Notes under the pieces: generated by a model | Database searches by the model: none | What the model was told of the DNA's origin: nothing | What the model saw: only the letters and a program-made list of their open reading frames with translations | Position numbers and translations under genes: made by a program | Shown here: positions 8,467 to 15,990 of the stretch, piece by piece | Layout: the number at the start of each line of letters is the position of its first letter | How positions within the stretch are numbered: the stretch's first letter is position 1 | Assembly: GCF_013170825.1 (NCBI RefSeq) | Contig: NZ_CP033365.1 | Location: forward strand, 2,182,001 to 2,246,000 | Length of the DNA: 64,000 nt | Direction: 5' to 3' | Origin: Mesorhizobium sp. NZP2298 | Lineage (GTDB): Bacteria; Pseudomonadota; Alphaproteobacteria; Rhizobiales; Rhizobiaceae

Positions 8467-9083
8467 GACAAGACCTCGGAAAGGGTTGCCGACCATTCGG
8501 CCATACGTGTCTCGAACACGGCCTCGTCAATGGTCACGGTCAGGTCGAAGCCGGGCGCCTCGATGAAGTCGAGATTCGCGGCGCGGGGTCCAAGCGAGGC
8601 TTTCAGCGTCTCAAACAGCGACAGCGGCCCGCGCACCGCGATGCGCACCGCTTCGCCATCGCCGACCGCTTCACGAACCGTGCCGGCAAGCGCTTCAAGC
8701 GAGCGCTTCTGCAGGTCGTCGCTGACGACACCGCCGATGATGCGGGCGACCGTGGCGGCGACAAGATCCGTCACGCGTGCCTCCATGGCGTCGATGCGTG
8801 TCGAAACGGCGTTGCCGACGTCACCGCCCAAGCTCTCGAGAAAGATCCGTGCTTCCTCGGCATTGGCCTGGCGCTCCGCTTCCAGTGCCGCGTCATGGGC
8901 AGCGACAAGCCGTTCCGCCAGCGCCGCCTCCGCCTGGGCGACCGCCTCGGCGATCAGCGTGCCGATATCGGCCAGCGGTGCGGATGCTTCCGGCTTGTGC
9001 TCGGACGTGGCCTGGGGCTGGCTGACACGCGGCGCGCGCGTGCCGAAATCAGGGAGAAGATCGAAAAGGGCTGCGGAGGCCAT
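8463..9083 (-). CDS. FliH-like flagellar export regulator (probable)
   Basis: 206 aa between fliF and motB. The sequence is Ala/Glu-rich and strongly helical: a coiled-coil region at about residues 40-95 (EAVAQAEAALAERLVAAHDA, ALEAERQANAEEAR), then a compact domain with ARIIGGVVSDDLQKRSLEAL and VRIAVRGPLSLFETLKASLG. This layout resembles FliH/YscL proteins, which bind the export ATPase FliI and couple it to the switch complex. Direct similarity to enteric FliH is weak, so the name rests on architecture and position. It starts 3 bases after fliF and overlaps motB by ATGA. Confidence 0.6.
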   Translation of the reverse strand: MASAALFDLLPDFGTRAPRVSQPQATSEHKPEASAPLADIGTLIAEAVAQAEAALAERLVAAHDAALEAERQANAEEARIFLESLGGDVGNAVSTRIDAMEARVTDLVAATVARIIGGVVSDDLQKRSLEALAGTVREAVGDGEAVRIAVRGPLSLFETLKASLGPRAANLDFIEAPGFDLTVTIDEAVFETRMAEWSATLSEVLS

Positions 9084-9086
9084 GGG

Positions 9087-10736
9087 TTACGCCGCGACTT
9101 CCTGGGCCGCCCATTTGCGCAAGATCTGCGCGGTGCGCTCCTCATTGAGGTCGACCATGCGGGCAAGCCGCTCCTGCGGCGCTGGCCTGATCTTCTGGCG
9201 AAGATCATCGAGCGGGGTGGCGCCGGCCCGCGCGCCGGGCAAGGCGCCGATAGCGGCACCCGCATCGGCGGAAGCGGCTGCCTCCGGTGTCGGCAGCGAA
9301 CGCTGGACTTCATCGAAATTGGGACCCGACAAAGCGGGCGTCGCCTTTGCCGTCAGCGCCGCCGCCATCGGCCGCAGGCCGAAGAAGGCCACAAGGAACA
9401 CCACTACGATGAAAGCGCCGGCGTTGATCAGCGTGCCGGCATGCTGGCCGATGGAATCCAGCATTCCAGCCTGCGGGATCGCCTCGCCATCCAGTCCGTC
9501 GATGAACTCGACCGCGGAGACGTCGATCACGTCGCCGCGCTTGTCATCGAAGCCGGTGGCGGAACTTACCATCTTCTGAATCTCGGCGACGCGCTTGGCG
9601 ATCTGCTCCGGGGTCGCGTCCTTGCCCAGGATCGTCTTCAGCCGGTCCTGGTTGACGACCACGGCGATCGACATCTTGGTGACAGTGTAGCCGTTGGAGA
9701 CGGTGGCGATCTTCTTGGAGTTGATCTCGTAGTTGGTGATCTCTTCCTTGCGGTCGTTGGCCGAGGAGGTCTGCGGGCCCTCGGTGCTGGTCGCCTGGGT
9801 CTCCGGCAGGTTCTGTTCGACGCTGGCCGGGGTGGAGGCCTGCTTCTGGTTGCTGTTCTCATTGGCACGCACCGACTGCACCGAGCGCTCGACGCGCGAC
9901 TCCGGATCAAAGATCGTCTCTTCGGTCTGGCGGGTGTCGGTGTTGACATCGGCCTTGACGCTGGCGCGGAAATTATCGGGCCCGAGATAGGGGGTGAGCG
10001 CGCGACGGATGTTGTCGCCGATCTGCGCCTCCACGGTCTGCTCGACGCCGAGCGTGCGGGCCGCGCTGGTGTTGGAGGGATCATCGCCGGCGGCCAGCAG
10101 GTTGCCGTTGGAATCGAGCACCGTCACCTTGTCGGCCGAGAGGCCGGGGACGGCGGCGGCAACGAGATGGCGTATCGACTGGGCGCTTTTCTCGGCGTCG
10201 ATGCCGGCGTAGCGGATGACGACCGATGCCGAGGGCTGCTGTTCGTCGCGGCGGAAATTGGCGCGCTCGGACATGACGATGTGGACGCGTGCCGCCTTGA
10301 TGCCCGATATGGACTGAATGGTGCGGGCGATCTCGCCTTCGAGCGCGCGCACACGGGTGATCTGCTGCATGAACGAGGTGAGGCCGAGCGAGCCGACATT
10401 GTCGAACAGCTCGTAGCCGGCATTGGAACTGGTGGGCAGGCCCTTTTCGGCAAGCAGCATGCGTGCCTGCGCCGTGGTGCCGGCAGGCACCAGAACGGAG
10501 GTTCCGTCCGAACCGACGTCGAAGCCGATGCCGGCCTCGCCCAGCACCAGGCCGATCTGGTTCACGTCGGAACGATCGAGCCCGACATAGAGCGTGTCGT
10601 AGGCGGGACGGTTGAGGTAGACCGAGGCGATGCCGATGACACCCATCACCAGAACGGCGATGCCCGCGAGCATGGCGAGGCGCTTCACACCAAAATCGCG
10701 GAGATTCGAGATGATGCTCTGGATCTGTTCCGGCAC
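9087..10736 (-). CDS. fliF: Flagellar MS-ring protein FliF
   Basis: 549 aa. The start is a GTG (complement of 10734-10736) with GGGAG about 10 bases upstream. Transmembrane helices lie at about residues 20-41 and 445-468. The YscJ/FliF domain is clear in between (YDTLYVGLDRSDVNQIGLVL, ALEGEIARTIQSISGIKAAR). The C-terminal cytoplasmic tail (ARMVDLNEERTAQILRKW) is the segment that docks on FliG. FliF forms the membrane ring that seeds basal-body assembly. The gene begins 131 bases downstream of a flagellin gene, beyond that gene's terminator, and leads the fliF-fliH-like-motB-motC-fliK run. Confidence 0.94.
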   Translation of the reverse strand: MPEQIQSIISNLRDFGVKRLAMLAGIAVLVMGVIGIASVYLNRPAYDTLYVGLDRSDVNQIGLVLGEAGIGFDVGSDGTSVLVPAGTTAQARMLLAEKGLPTSSNAGYELFDNVGSLGLTSFMQQITRVRALEGEIARTIQSISGIKAARVHIVMSERANFRRDEQQPSASVVIRYAGIDAEKSAQSIRHLVAAAVPGLSADKVTVLDSNGNLLAAGDDPSNTSAARTLGVEQTVEAQIGDNIRRALTPYLGPDNFRASVKADVNTDTRQTEETIFDPESRVERSVQSVRANENSNQKQASTPASVEQNLPETQATSTEGPQTSSANDRKEEITNYEINSKKIATVSNGYTVTKMSIAVVVNQDRLKTILGKDATPEQIAKRVAEIQKMVSSATGFDDKRGDVIDVSAVEFIDGLDGEAIPQAGMLDSIGQHAGTLINAGAFIVVVFLVAFFGLRPMAAALTAKATPALSGPNFDEVQRSLPTPEAAASADAGAAIGALPGARAGATPLDDLRQKIRPAPQERLARMVDLNEERTAQILRKWAAQEVAA

Positions 10737-10800
10737 GATAGAGCGACTCCCAGCATGATTGTCCGCCGGAACACTAGCCCTCGAAGCTTGTGCGAAAATG

Positions 10801-10829
10801 AAATCGGGCCGCGCTTGCGGCGCGGCCCG
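10801..10829 (-). terminator. Intrinsic terminator downstream of flagellin gene 1
   Basis: A perfect 10-bp GC stem (10805-10814 with 10820-10829, arms CGGGCCGCGC and its complement) has a 5-base loop. On the minus strand it is followed by a T-rich tail (atttcattttc). It ends the flagellin transcript 38 bases past the stop codon and before fliF. An almost identical stem follows the second flagellin gene. Confidence 0.85.
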
Positions 10830-10867
10830 TGAATTGGAAGTGGGGGTATCCGTCGGTTACGGCTGAA

Positions 10868-11938
10868 TTAGCCGTTCTTGAACAGCGACAGGATCGACTG
10901 CGAGGAGCTGTTGGCGATCGACAGGGACTGGATGCCGAGTTGCTGCTGGACCTGCAGCGCCTGCAGCCGGGTCGATTCCTTGTTCATGTCGGCATCGACG
11001 AGCTGGCCGACGCCGCGGTCGATGGAGTCCATCAGGCTCTGCGTGAAGGTCTTCTGCAGGTCGATGCTGCTCTTGGCCGAGCCGAGGATGGTGGCCTGGT
11101 CGGTCAGCTGGCTCATGACATTGTCGATCTTGCCGATCATCTGGGTGATGATGTCGTCGGTTACGCCTGCTGCCGTGATGTCGAGATTGAAGGCGGAAAC
11201 GTTGTCGATCTTGGCAACCGTCGCTCCCGCCGCCGTCTGGCCAGCGGTGTTGGCGGCGATGTCGGTGGCGCCGCCGGCAATCGCGGTCGCATAGGCATTG
11301 TCGTAAAGGGTCTGGGCGGCCGCTGTCGCGTATACGGAAGTCTTGCGGTCGAGCGTGCCCTGGTTCTTGACGGCGGTGGAGAGACCGGAATCGAACAGTT
11401 TCGTGCTCTCGACATCGATGTCGATCGTTCCGAGCGAAATGGCGCCTGACGAGGAGCGATTGAAGGACGAGACGATCTTGGCGTCGGGCTGGACGCCGTC
11501 ATTGTTGGTGGCGACCTGCGTCGACGTCACCGACAGGAAATTGGAACCCGAAAAAGTGGCGGCATCGGCAAAGGACTTCATCTGCGCCTGGAGCGCGGTG
11601 ATTTCCGTCTGCGTCTTTGCCTTGGCGGCGTCCGTCTGGCCGACGGTGGAAAGCAGCTTGGTCTTGATCTGGCCGATCGTCGTCAGGACGTTGTTCATGC
11701 CGGTATAGGCGGTGTCAACCTTCGAGGCGCCGAGGCCGAGCGCATCCTGGACCGTCGACAGCGCCTGGTTGTCGGAGCGCATCGTCGTCGCGATCGACCA
11801 GTAGGCGGCGTTGTCGGCGGCCTCCGAGACCCTGTAGCCCGTCGAGATTCGGGACTGTGTCTGCTCAAGCGATTTGTTGGTGGCGTTGAGGCTTTGAAGT
11901 GCAGTCAACGCCGCAGCGTTTGTCATGATGCTCGCCAA
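10868..11938 (-). CDS. fla: Flagellin (copy 1)
   Basis: 356 aa. Conserved D0/D1 ends: MASIMTNAAALTALQSLNA at the N-terminus and QVQQQLGIQSLSIANSSSQS at the C-terminus. A variable, Thr/Ala-rich central domain faces the solvent. The start by homology with copy 2 is TTG at 11938-11936, with AAGGAG 8 bases upstream; an in-frame ATG lies four codons later. Flagellins carry no signal peptide and are exported by the flagellar type III system. Sinorhizobium has several flagellins called FlaA-D; which one this matches cannot be told from the sequence alone. It is separated from copy 2 by its own upstream region and by copy 2's terminator, so the copies are transcribed separately. Confidence 0.93.
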   Translation of the reverse strand: MASIMTNAAALTALQSLNATNKSLEQTQSRISTGYRVSEAADNAAYWSIATTMRSDNQALSTVQDALGLGASKVDTAYTGMNNVLTTIGQIKTKLLSTVGQTDAAKAKTQTEITALQAQMKSFADAATFSGSNFLSVTSTQVATNNDGVQPDAKIVSSFNRSSSGAISLGTIDIDVESTKLFDSGLSTAVKNQGTLDRKTSVYATAAAQTLYDNAYATAIAGGATDIAANTAGQTAAGATVAKIDNVSAFNLDITAAGVTDDIITQMIGKIDNVMSQLTDQATILGSAKSSIDLQKTFTQSLMDSIDRGVGQLVDADMNKESTRLQALQVQQQLGIQSLSIANSSSQSILSLFKNG

Positions 11939-11958
11939 GAACTCGCTCCTTTTCCCAG

Positions 11959-11979
11959 GCCGGCTTTCTCAAAACCGGC
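11959..11979 (-). promoter_or_regulatory. Hairpin in the 5' leader of flagellin copy 1
   Basis: A 9-bp inverted repeat with one mismatch (11959-11967 and 11971-11979, 3-base loop) lies 20 bases upstream of the TTG start and just before the AAGGAG ribosome site. Flagellin leaders in alphaproteobacteria are targets of the FlbT/FlaF post-transcriptional system, so a regulatory role is plausible but not shown here. Confidence 0.45.
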
Positions 11980-12058
11980 GTTGCCCTCGCGAGCCGCTGG
12001 CCCGCCCCATCGATTGCCGTCGACCCGACCGGACCGATTCGCCAATCCGTTGTAAGCT

Positions 12059-12091
12059 ATGGTTAACCATGACTAGCGCGTTATGGTTAAC
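12059..12091. promoter_or_regulatory. Direct repeats of ATGGTTAAC upstream of flagellin copy 1
   Basis: ATGGTTAAC occurs at 12059-12067 and again at 12083-12091, with starts 24 bp apart. The first is part of a perfect 12-bp palindrome, ATGGTTAACCAT (12059-12070). They sit 121-153 bases upstream of the flagellin start in the only AT-richer part of this gap. The spacing of a little over two helical turns and the location suggest binding sites for an activator such as Rem; this is inference. Confidence 0.4.
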
Positions 12092-12155
12092 GCCCTGTTA
12101 AAGGCGTGCTTTCGAGGGTTAAGAAACGAGGGTTGCGCGGGGCTGGAGCAAATGC

Positions 12156-12188
12156 AAAACGGGCCGCGCTTTTGGCGCGGCCCGTTTG
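12156..12188 (-). terminator. Intrinsic terminator downstream of flagellin gene 2
   Basis: A 13-bp perfect stem (12157-12169 with 12175-12187) has loop ttttg. Its core GGGCCGCGC matches the copy 1 terminator. On the minus strand the stem runs into TTTTGCATTTG, a normal intrinsic terminator. It lies 24 bases past the stop codon of flagellin copy 2. Confidence 0.88.
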
Positions 12189-12211
12189 ACGATGTAGCCG
12201 TTTGAGAGCGA

Positions 12212-13207
12212 TCAGCCGCGGAAGAGCGACAGGATCGACTGCGACGAACCGTTGGCGATCGACAGCGCCTGGACGCCCAGCTGCTGCTGAACCTGCAGAG
12301 CCTGGAGGCGGGTCGATTCCTTGTTCATGTCGGCATCGACGAGCTGGCCGACGCCGCGATCGATGGAGTCCATCAGGCTCGAGGTGAAGGTCTTCTGCAG
12401 GTCGATGGAGCTCTTGGCGGAGCCGAGCTTGGTGGCGGCGTTCGTCATGTCCTTGAGCGCGGCATCGACGACGGTCATCATCTGCTGGATCTGGGTGTCG
12501 CTGGCAGCAGTGGTGCCCGAGAAGATGGCCAGGCTGGCGACCGTATAGGTGTCGGTAGCCGCGGCGGCGGCACCCAGGGTCGGAGCCGAGGCCGTGGCGA
12601 CGGCGGCGCCGGTGGTGCCCAGGCGATTGGAGTCGAGGATACCCTTCGACAAGGTCGCGGCGGTGCCGGCTTCATACAGCTTGATGCTTTCCACGTTGAC
12701 ATCGATCGTCGAGATCGAAACCGAACCGGTGGAGGTGCGGTTGAAGGCCGAAACGATCTTGACGTCCGCAGCGCTGGTGGCCGTCGCGCCGCTGTTTACC
12801 GACAGCATGTTGGTGCCGGAGAAGGTGGCGCCATCGGCGTAGGCCTTCAACTGCTTCTGAAGAGCGGCGATTTCGACCTGGGTCTTTTCCTTGGAAGCAT
12901 CCGTCTGGCCGTAAGATGCGGTCAGCTTCTGCTGGATCTGGTTGATGGTGGTGATTGCGCTGTCCATGCCGGTGTAGGCGGTGTCGACCTTGGAAGCGCC
13001 GAGGCCGAGCGCGTCCGAAACGGTGGACATGGCCTGGTTGTCGGAGCGCATCGTGGTGGCGATCGACCAGTAAGCGGCGTTGTCCGAAGCCTGGGAGACG
13101 CGATAACCCGTCGAGATGCGGGCCTGGGTGGTGTCGAGGTTCTTCTGGGTGGCGTTCAAGCTCTGCAGCGCGGTCAGCGCCGAGGCATTGGTCATGATAC
13201 TGGCCAT
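12212..13207 (-). CDS. fla: Flagellin (copy 2)
   Basis: 331 aa, paralogous to copy 1. The N-terminus MASIMTNASALTALQSLNA and the C-terminus QVQQQLGVQALSIANGSSQS are nearly identical between copies; the central domain is shorter by about 25 residues and diverged. It starts with ATG at 13207-13205. The ribosome site is weak (nearest purine runs are GAG at about 6 and AGGG at about 12 bases upstream), unlike copy 1. It is followed by a strong terminator and preceded by a leader with a hairpin and an A-tract. The pair probably arose by tandem duplication that included the terminator. Confidence 0.93.
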   Translation of the reverse strand: MASIMTNASALTALQSLNATQKNLDTTQARISTGYRVSQASDNAAYWSIATTMRSDNQAMSTVSDALGLGASKVDTAYTGMDSAITTINQIQQKLTASYGQTDASKEKTQVEIAALQKQLKAYADGATFSGTNMLSVNSGATATSAADVKIVSAFNRTSTGSVSISTIDVNVESIKLYEAGTAATLSKGILDSNRLGTTGAAVATASAPTLGAAAAATDTYTVASLAIFSGTTAASDTQIQQMMTVVDAALKDMTNAATKLGSAKSSIDLQKTFTSSLMDSIDRGVGQLVDADMNKESTRLQALQVQQQLGVQALSIANGSSQSILSLFRG

Positions 13208-13242
13208 GGCTACTCGTACCCTAATTTTACAGGTTTTTTTGA

Positions 13243-13263
13243 CATACCGGTTTGTCCGGTATG
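13243..13263 (-). promoter_or_regulatory. Hairpin and A-tract in the 5' leader of flagellin copy 2
   Basis: A perfect 8-bp inverted repeat (CATACCGG at 13243-13250 and its complement at 13256-13263, 5-base loop) lies 35 bases upstream of the ATG. On the minus strand it is followed by CAAAAAAACC, so it is not a terminator in the sense direction. A stable leader hairpin beside a weak ribosome site fits post-transcriptional control of flagellin, as known for FlbT in Caulobacter. Its role here is inferred. Confidence 0.5.
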
Positions 13264-13405
13264 ACGGAGCGGCATCATGCCAATGACCGTTGCGTTTGGG
13301 TCACCCGCCATCTGCGAGCGACTATGGCGGCAAGTCCCTACCAAAGGACTAAATCGGACGGTTAATCGAAAATAATTCGCGGAAAAATCGACGACATCGG
13401 ACACG

Positions 13406-13426
13406 CTGCCCGGTTGTTCCGGGCAG
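13406..13426 (-). terminator. Possible terminator of the flgB-fliP operon
   Basis: An 8-bp stem (CTGCCCGG at 13406-13413 with 13419-13426, loop ttgtt) lies 27 bases past the fliP stop on the minus strand. The T-run (gattttt) comes about 15 bases after the stem, further than in a textbook terminator, so termination may be partial or Rho-assisted. It separates the long rod/ring operon from the flagellin promoter region (13264-13400). Confidence 0.5.
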
Positions 13427-13452
13427 GCGAGGCTTTGGCCGAGGCGGCAAGC

Positions 13453-14184
13453 TCAGTTGAAGGAGCGCACCAGGCTGCCGACGAGCAGGTTCCAGCCGTC
13501 GATCAGGACGAAGAACAGGATCTTGAAAGGCAGCGACACCACGGTGGGCGGCAGCATCATCATGCCCATCGCCATGGTGATGGTGGCGACGATCAGGTCG
13601 ATGACCAGGAATGGCAGCACGATCAGGAAGCCGATCTCGAAGCCGCGGCGGATCTCGGAGATCATGAAGGCGGGCACCAGGATGCGCAGGTCGACCGTCT
13701 CCTTGGCAACGACCTGGCCGCGCTCGCGAGCGAGATCGGCGAAGAGGTCGAAATCCTTGTCGCGCACATTGTGCAGCATGAAGGTGCGGAACGGATCCGA
13801 GATCTTCTCGAAGGCCTCGGTCTGGCTGATCTGGTTGTCCATCAGCGGCTTGACGCCGGTGTTCCAGGCCTGATCGAAGGTCGGCGCCATGACATAGAAG
13901 GTCATGAAGAGCGACAGCGAAATCAGGATGAGGTTCGCCGGCGTCGACTGCAGGCCGATGCCGGCGCGCAGGATCGAGAAGGCGATGACGAAACGGGTGA
14001 AGCTCGTCACCATGATCAGCAGCCCCGGCGCCACCGACAGCACGGTCAGCAGGCCGAACATCTGGATGATGTAGCCGACGGTGGTGCCGTCGGCCTTGCC
14101 GATGCCGCCAAGGTCCAGCTGCTGCGCCGCCGCGACGGAGGTGGCGGCACCGATCAATGCGATAGCGAGAAGGAATTTTCTCAT
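13453..14184 (-). CDS. fliP: Flagellar type III export gate protein FliP
   Basis: 243 aa. A signal-like N-terminus (MRKFLLAIALIGAATSVAAA) is followed by four hydrophobic helices and the FliP signatures FTRFVIAFSILRAGIGLQS and LILISLSLFMTFYVMAPTF, ending with MMLPPTVVSLPFKILFFVLI. FliP with FliQ and FliR forms the helical core of the export gate. The start overlaps the fliL stop by four bases (ATGA). It is the last gene of the long minus-strand operon; fliQ and fliR are not in the window. Confidence 0.95.
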   Translation of the reverse strand: MRKFLLAIALIGAATSVAAAQQLDLGGIGKADGTTVGYIIQMFGLLTVLSVAPGLLIMVTSFTRFVIAFSILRAGIGLQSTPANLILISLSLFMTFYVMAPTFDQAWNTGVKPLMDNQISQTEAFEKISDPFRTFMLHNVRDKDFDLFADLARERGQVVAKETVDLRILVPAFMISEIRRGFEIGFLIVLPFLVIDLIVATITMAMGMMMLPPTVVSLPFKILFFVLIDGWNLLVGSLVRSFN

Positions 14185-14675
14185 TCGAGCAGCAATGTCC
14201 TGATGAGAATTTGCTTGGCATGCCCCTGGCTGCGGATCGAGGCTCGTTCCTCGAGATCCGCCTTCAGGTGCTGGTAGCCGCTGGCGCCCTCGATCTGATG
14301 CATCTTCAGCGTACGCACGAAAGCCAGAAGGTCCTGATGGATATCCTCCGCCATCGTTGGCGGCTGCGGTGCATCGTAGACCACGGATACTTCCATCCTG
14401 ATCCAGGTGTCGGTGGGCGAGGCGATGTTGGTGGTGATCGGCGCCAGCGCGACCAGCGTCGGTCCCGTGCCGGCTTCGTGCGCGGCGGCGGGCTCAGCGA
14501 CCTTGCCTTCATTCTCGGGCGCAACCGGCACCGATGACGGTGCGCCGACGCCCTTGAGATAGCCGCCGGACATCCAGCCCATGCCGATGGCGGCGGCCGT
14601 CACCACCAGCAGCATGGCGCCCTGGACCACAAGGGAAGGGCCCTTGCGAGACTGAACCTGTTCGATACTGGCCAT
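14181..14675 (-). CDS. fliL: Flagellar basal body-associated protein FliL
   Basis: 164 aa. One N-terminal membrane helix (LVVQGAMLLVVTAAAIGMGW) is followed by a periplasmic domain containing VALAPITTNIASPTDTWIR and ending HAKQILIRTLLLE. FliL surrounds the stator and supports torque generation. It lies 20 bases after flgH and overlaps fliP by ATGA. The length and the position between flgH and fliP are standard for rhizobia. Confidence 0.9.
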   Translation of the reverse strand: MASIEQVQSRKGPSLVVQGAMLLVVTAAAIGMGWMSGGYLKGVGAPSSVPVAPENEGKVAEPAAAHEAGTGPTLVALAPITTNIASPTDTWIRMEVSVVYDAPQPPTMAEDIHQDLLAFVRTLKMHQIEGASGYQHLKADLEERASIRSQGHAKQILIRTLLLE

Positions 14676-14695
14676 GGCGTTTTGTTCTCCAATTC

Positions 14696-15406
14696 CTAGA
14701 ACGGAAGAACCTGGTCGAGAACCTGCTGGCCGTAGGCCGGCTGCTGAACCTCGCTTATGCGGCCGCGTCCGCCGTAGGAGATGCGCGCCTCGGCGATACG
14801 CTCATAGGGGATCGTGTTCTCGGCGCCGATATCGGCCGGCCGCACGATGCCGGCGATGGTCAGCACCCTGAGTTCATAGTTGACGCGCACTTCCTGCGAG
14901 CCGCTGATCATCAGATTGCCGTTGGGCAGGACGTCCGTGACGACAGCCGCGACGTTGAGCTCGAGTGTTTCCGATCGCTTTATCTCGCCATCGGCGGTCG
15001 TGTCCGTCTGGGAGTTGAGCGCTCCAGAGCCCTTGCCGGCGGTGCTGCCGACCTTGTCCCATTGCGCGCTGATGTCGAAACCGAGCTTGCGGTTGGCGGT
15101 GCGGCTCCTGTCGTTCTGGTTCTTGAAGTTGGCGCGGTCGTTGATCTTGATCTTGACGGTCAGGATGTCGCCTTGGGACAGCGCCCGGGGATCGGTGAAC
15201 AGCCGGCTCTGCCGATCGTCCCACAGGGAGAACTTCTTCACCGGCTGCCGCGGCGTCTCGGGATATTTGTACATGGATCCGGTGCTGCCACCGTCGATGC
15301 CGGAGCCGACCGGCGACAGAGACGGTTCCTTGCCGACCTCCTTGAGGTTGGTTCCGCAGCCGGACAGTGCCGCGACCGCGCACAGGATGAGCATTCTGCG
15401 GATCAT
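14696..15406 (-). CDS. flgH: Flagellar L-ring lipoprotein FlgH
   Basis: 236 aa. The N-terminus MIRRMLILCAVAALSGCGTN is a lipoprotein signal with lipobox LSGC. Family motifs include SLWDDRQSRLFTDPRA, GDILTVKIKINDRANFKN and VLPNGNLMISGSQEVRVNYE, then IVRPADIGAENTI. FlgH forms the outer-membrane L ring, the bushing around the rod. It starts by ATGA overlap with motE (15403-15406). Confidence 0.95.
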   Translation of the reverse strand: MIRRMLILCAVAALSGCGTNLKEVGKEPSLSPVGSGIDGGSTGSMYKYPETPRQPVKKFSLWDDRQSRLFTDPRALSQGDILTVKIKINDRANFKNQNDRSRTANRKLGFDISAQWDKVGSTAGKGSGALNSQTDTTADGEIKRSETLELNVAAVVTDVLPNGNLMISGSQEVRVNYELRVLTIAGIVRPADIGAENTIPYERIAEARISYGGRGRISEVQQPAYGQQVLDQVLPF

Positions 15407-15987
15407 GACGGATCTACCCTTCGGGCTGCGCTGGCCATGATGCCGGTGAGCGTCGCCGCCGCCTTCTGGTCCATTTCGTTGAGAATGACGCCGGCCTTGC
15501 GTGAATCGAGCTTCATCAGGATGGCCGCCGCCAGGTCGGCGTTGACCATTGCCAGCCGTTCGGCCGCCGCATCGGGTTTCATGCCGGCATAGATCTTCAC
15601 GACGCCGTCCTCGGCCCGGGCGAGGAATACCTCGCGCCGCTTCAGCCAGGTCTCGTATTCGGCTTTCTTTGCGTCCAGTGCTTTCATGCGCTCGTCGATG
15701 CCGGCCTGGAGCTGTTTCAACTCCTCGGCCTGCAAGGCGTAGCGGCGGTCGCGCGCGGCGTCGGCGATGTTGGAACAGAAGCGCTCGATCTCGCTCTGGT
15801 CGGGCGCTTTCTCCCGCGCCAATTGCTGCGGTGCCACCGCGGGCTGCGCTCCAGGCAGAACCTGGCGAACAGCATCCTCACCATGTGCTCCACCGGAAAC
15901 GGACATGGCCGCGAGAGCCACGGCCGCGAACAGGATCGCGCGGGGAGGGCGCCTTTCATGGGATGAGGGAGACGAGATCATCGGCAT
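15403..15987 (-). CDS. motE: MotC chaperone MotE
   Basis: 194 aa. A signal peptide (AILFAAVALAAMSVSGGAHG) is followed by a helical, charged domain with DARKAEYETWLKRREVFL-like heptads and the MgtE-N-like segment ERLAMVNADLAAAILMKL, SRKAGVILNEMDQKAAATL. In S. meliloti, MotE is a periplasmic chaperone that folds and stabilises MotC. The position flgI-motE-flgH is the same there. A second ATG two codons in (MISSPS) could also be the start. Confidence 0.87.
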   Translation of the reverse strand: MPMISSPSSHERRPPRAILFAAVALAAMSVSGGAHGEDAVRQVLPGAQPAVAPQQLAREKAPDQSEIERFCSNIADAARDRRYALQAEELKQLQAGIDERMKALDAKKAEYETWLKRREVFLARAEDGVVKIYAGMKPDAAAERLAMVNADLAAAILMKLDSRKAGVILNEMDQKAAATLTGIMASAARRVDPS

Positions 15988-15990
15988 GGC

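Noticed and set aside
13243..13263. Hairpin as an intrinsic terminator on the plus strand
   Set aside because: The T-run is on the wrong side for plus-strand termination and no plus-strand gene ends here; it lies in the leader of a minus-strand flagellin.
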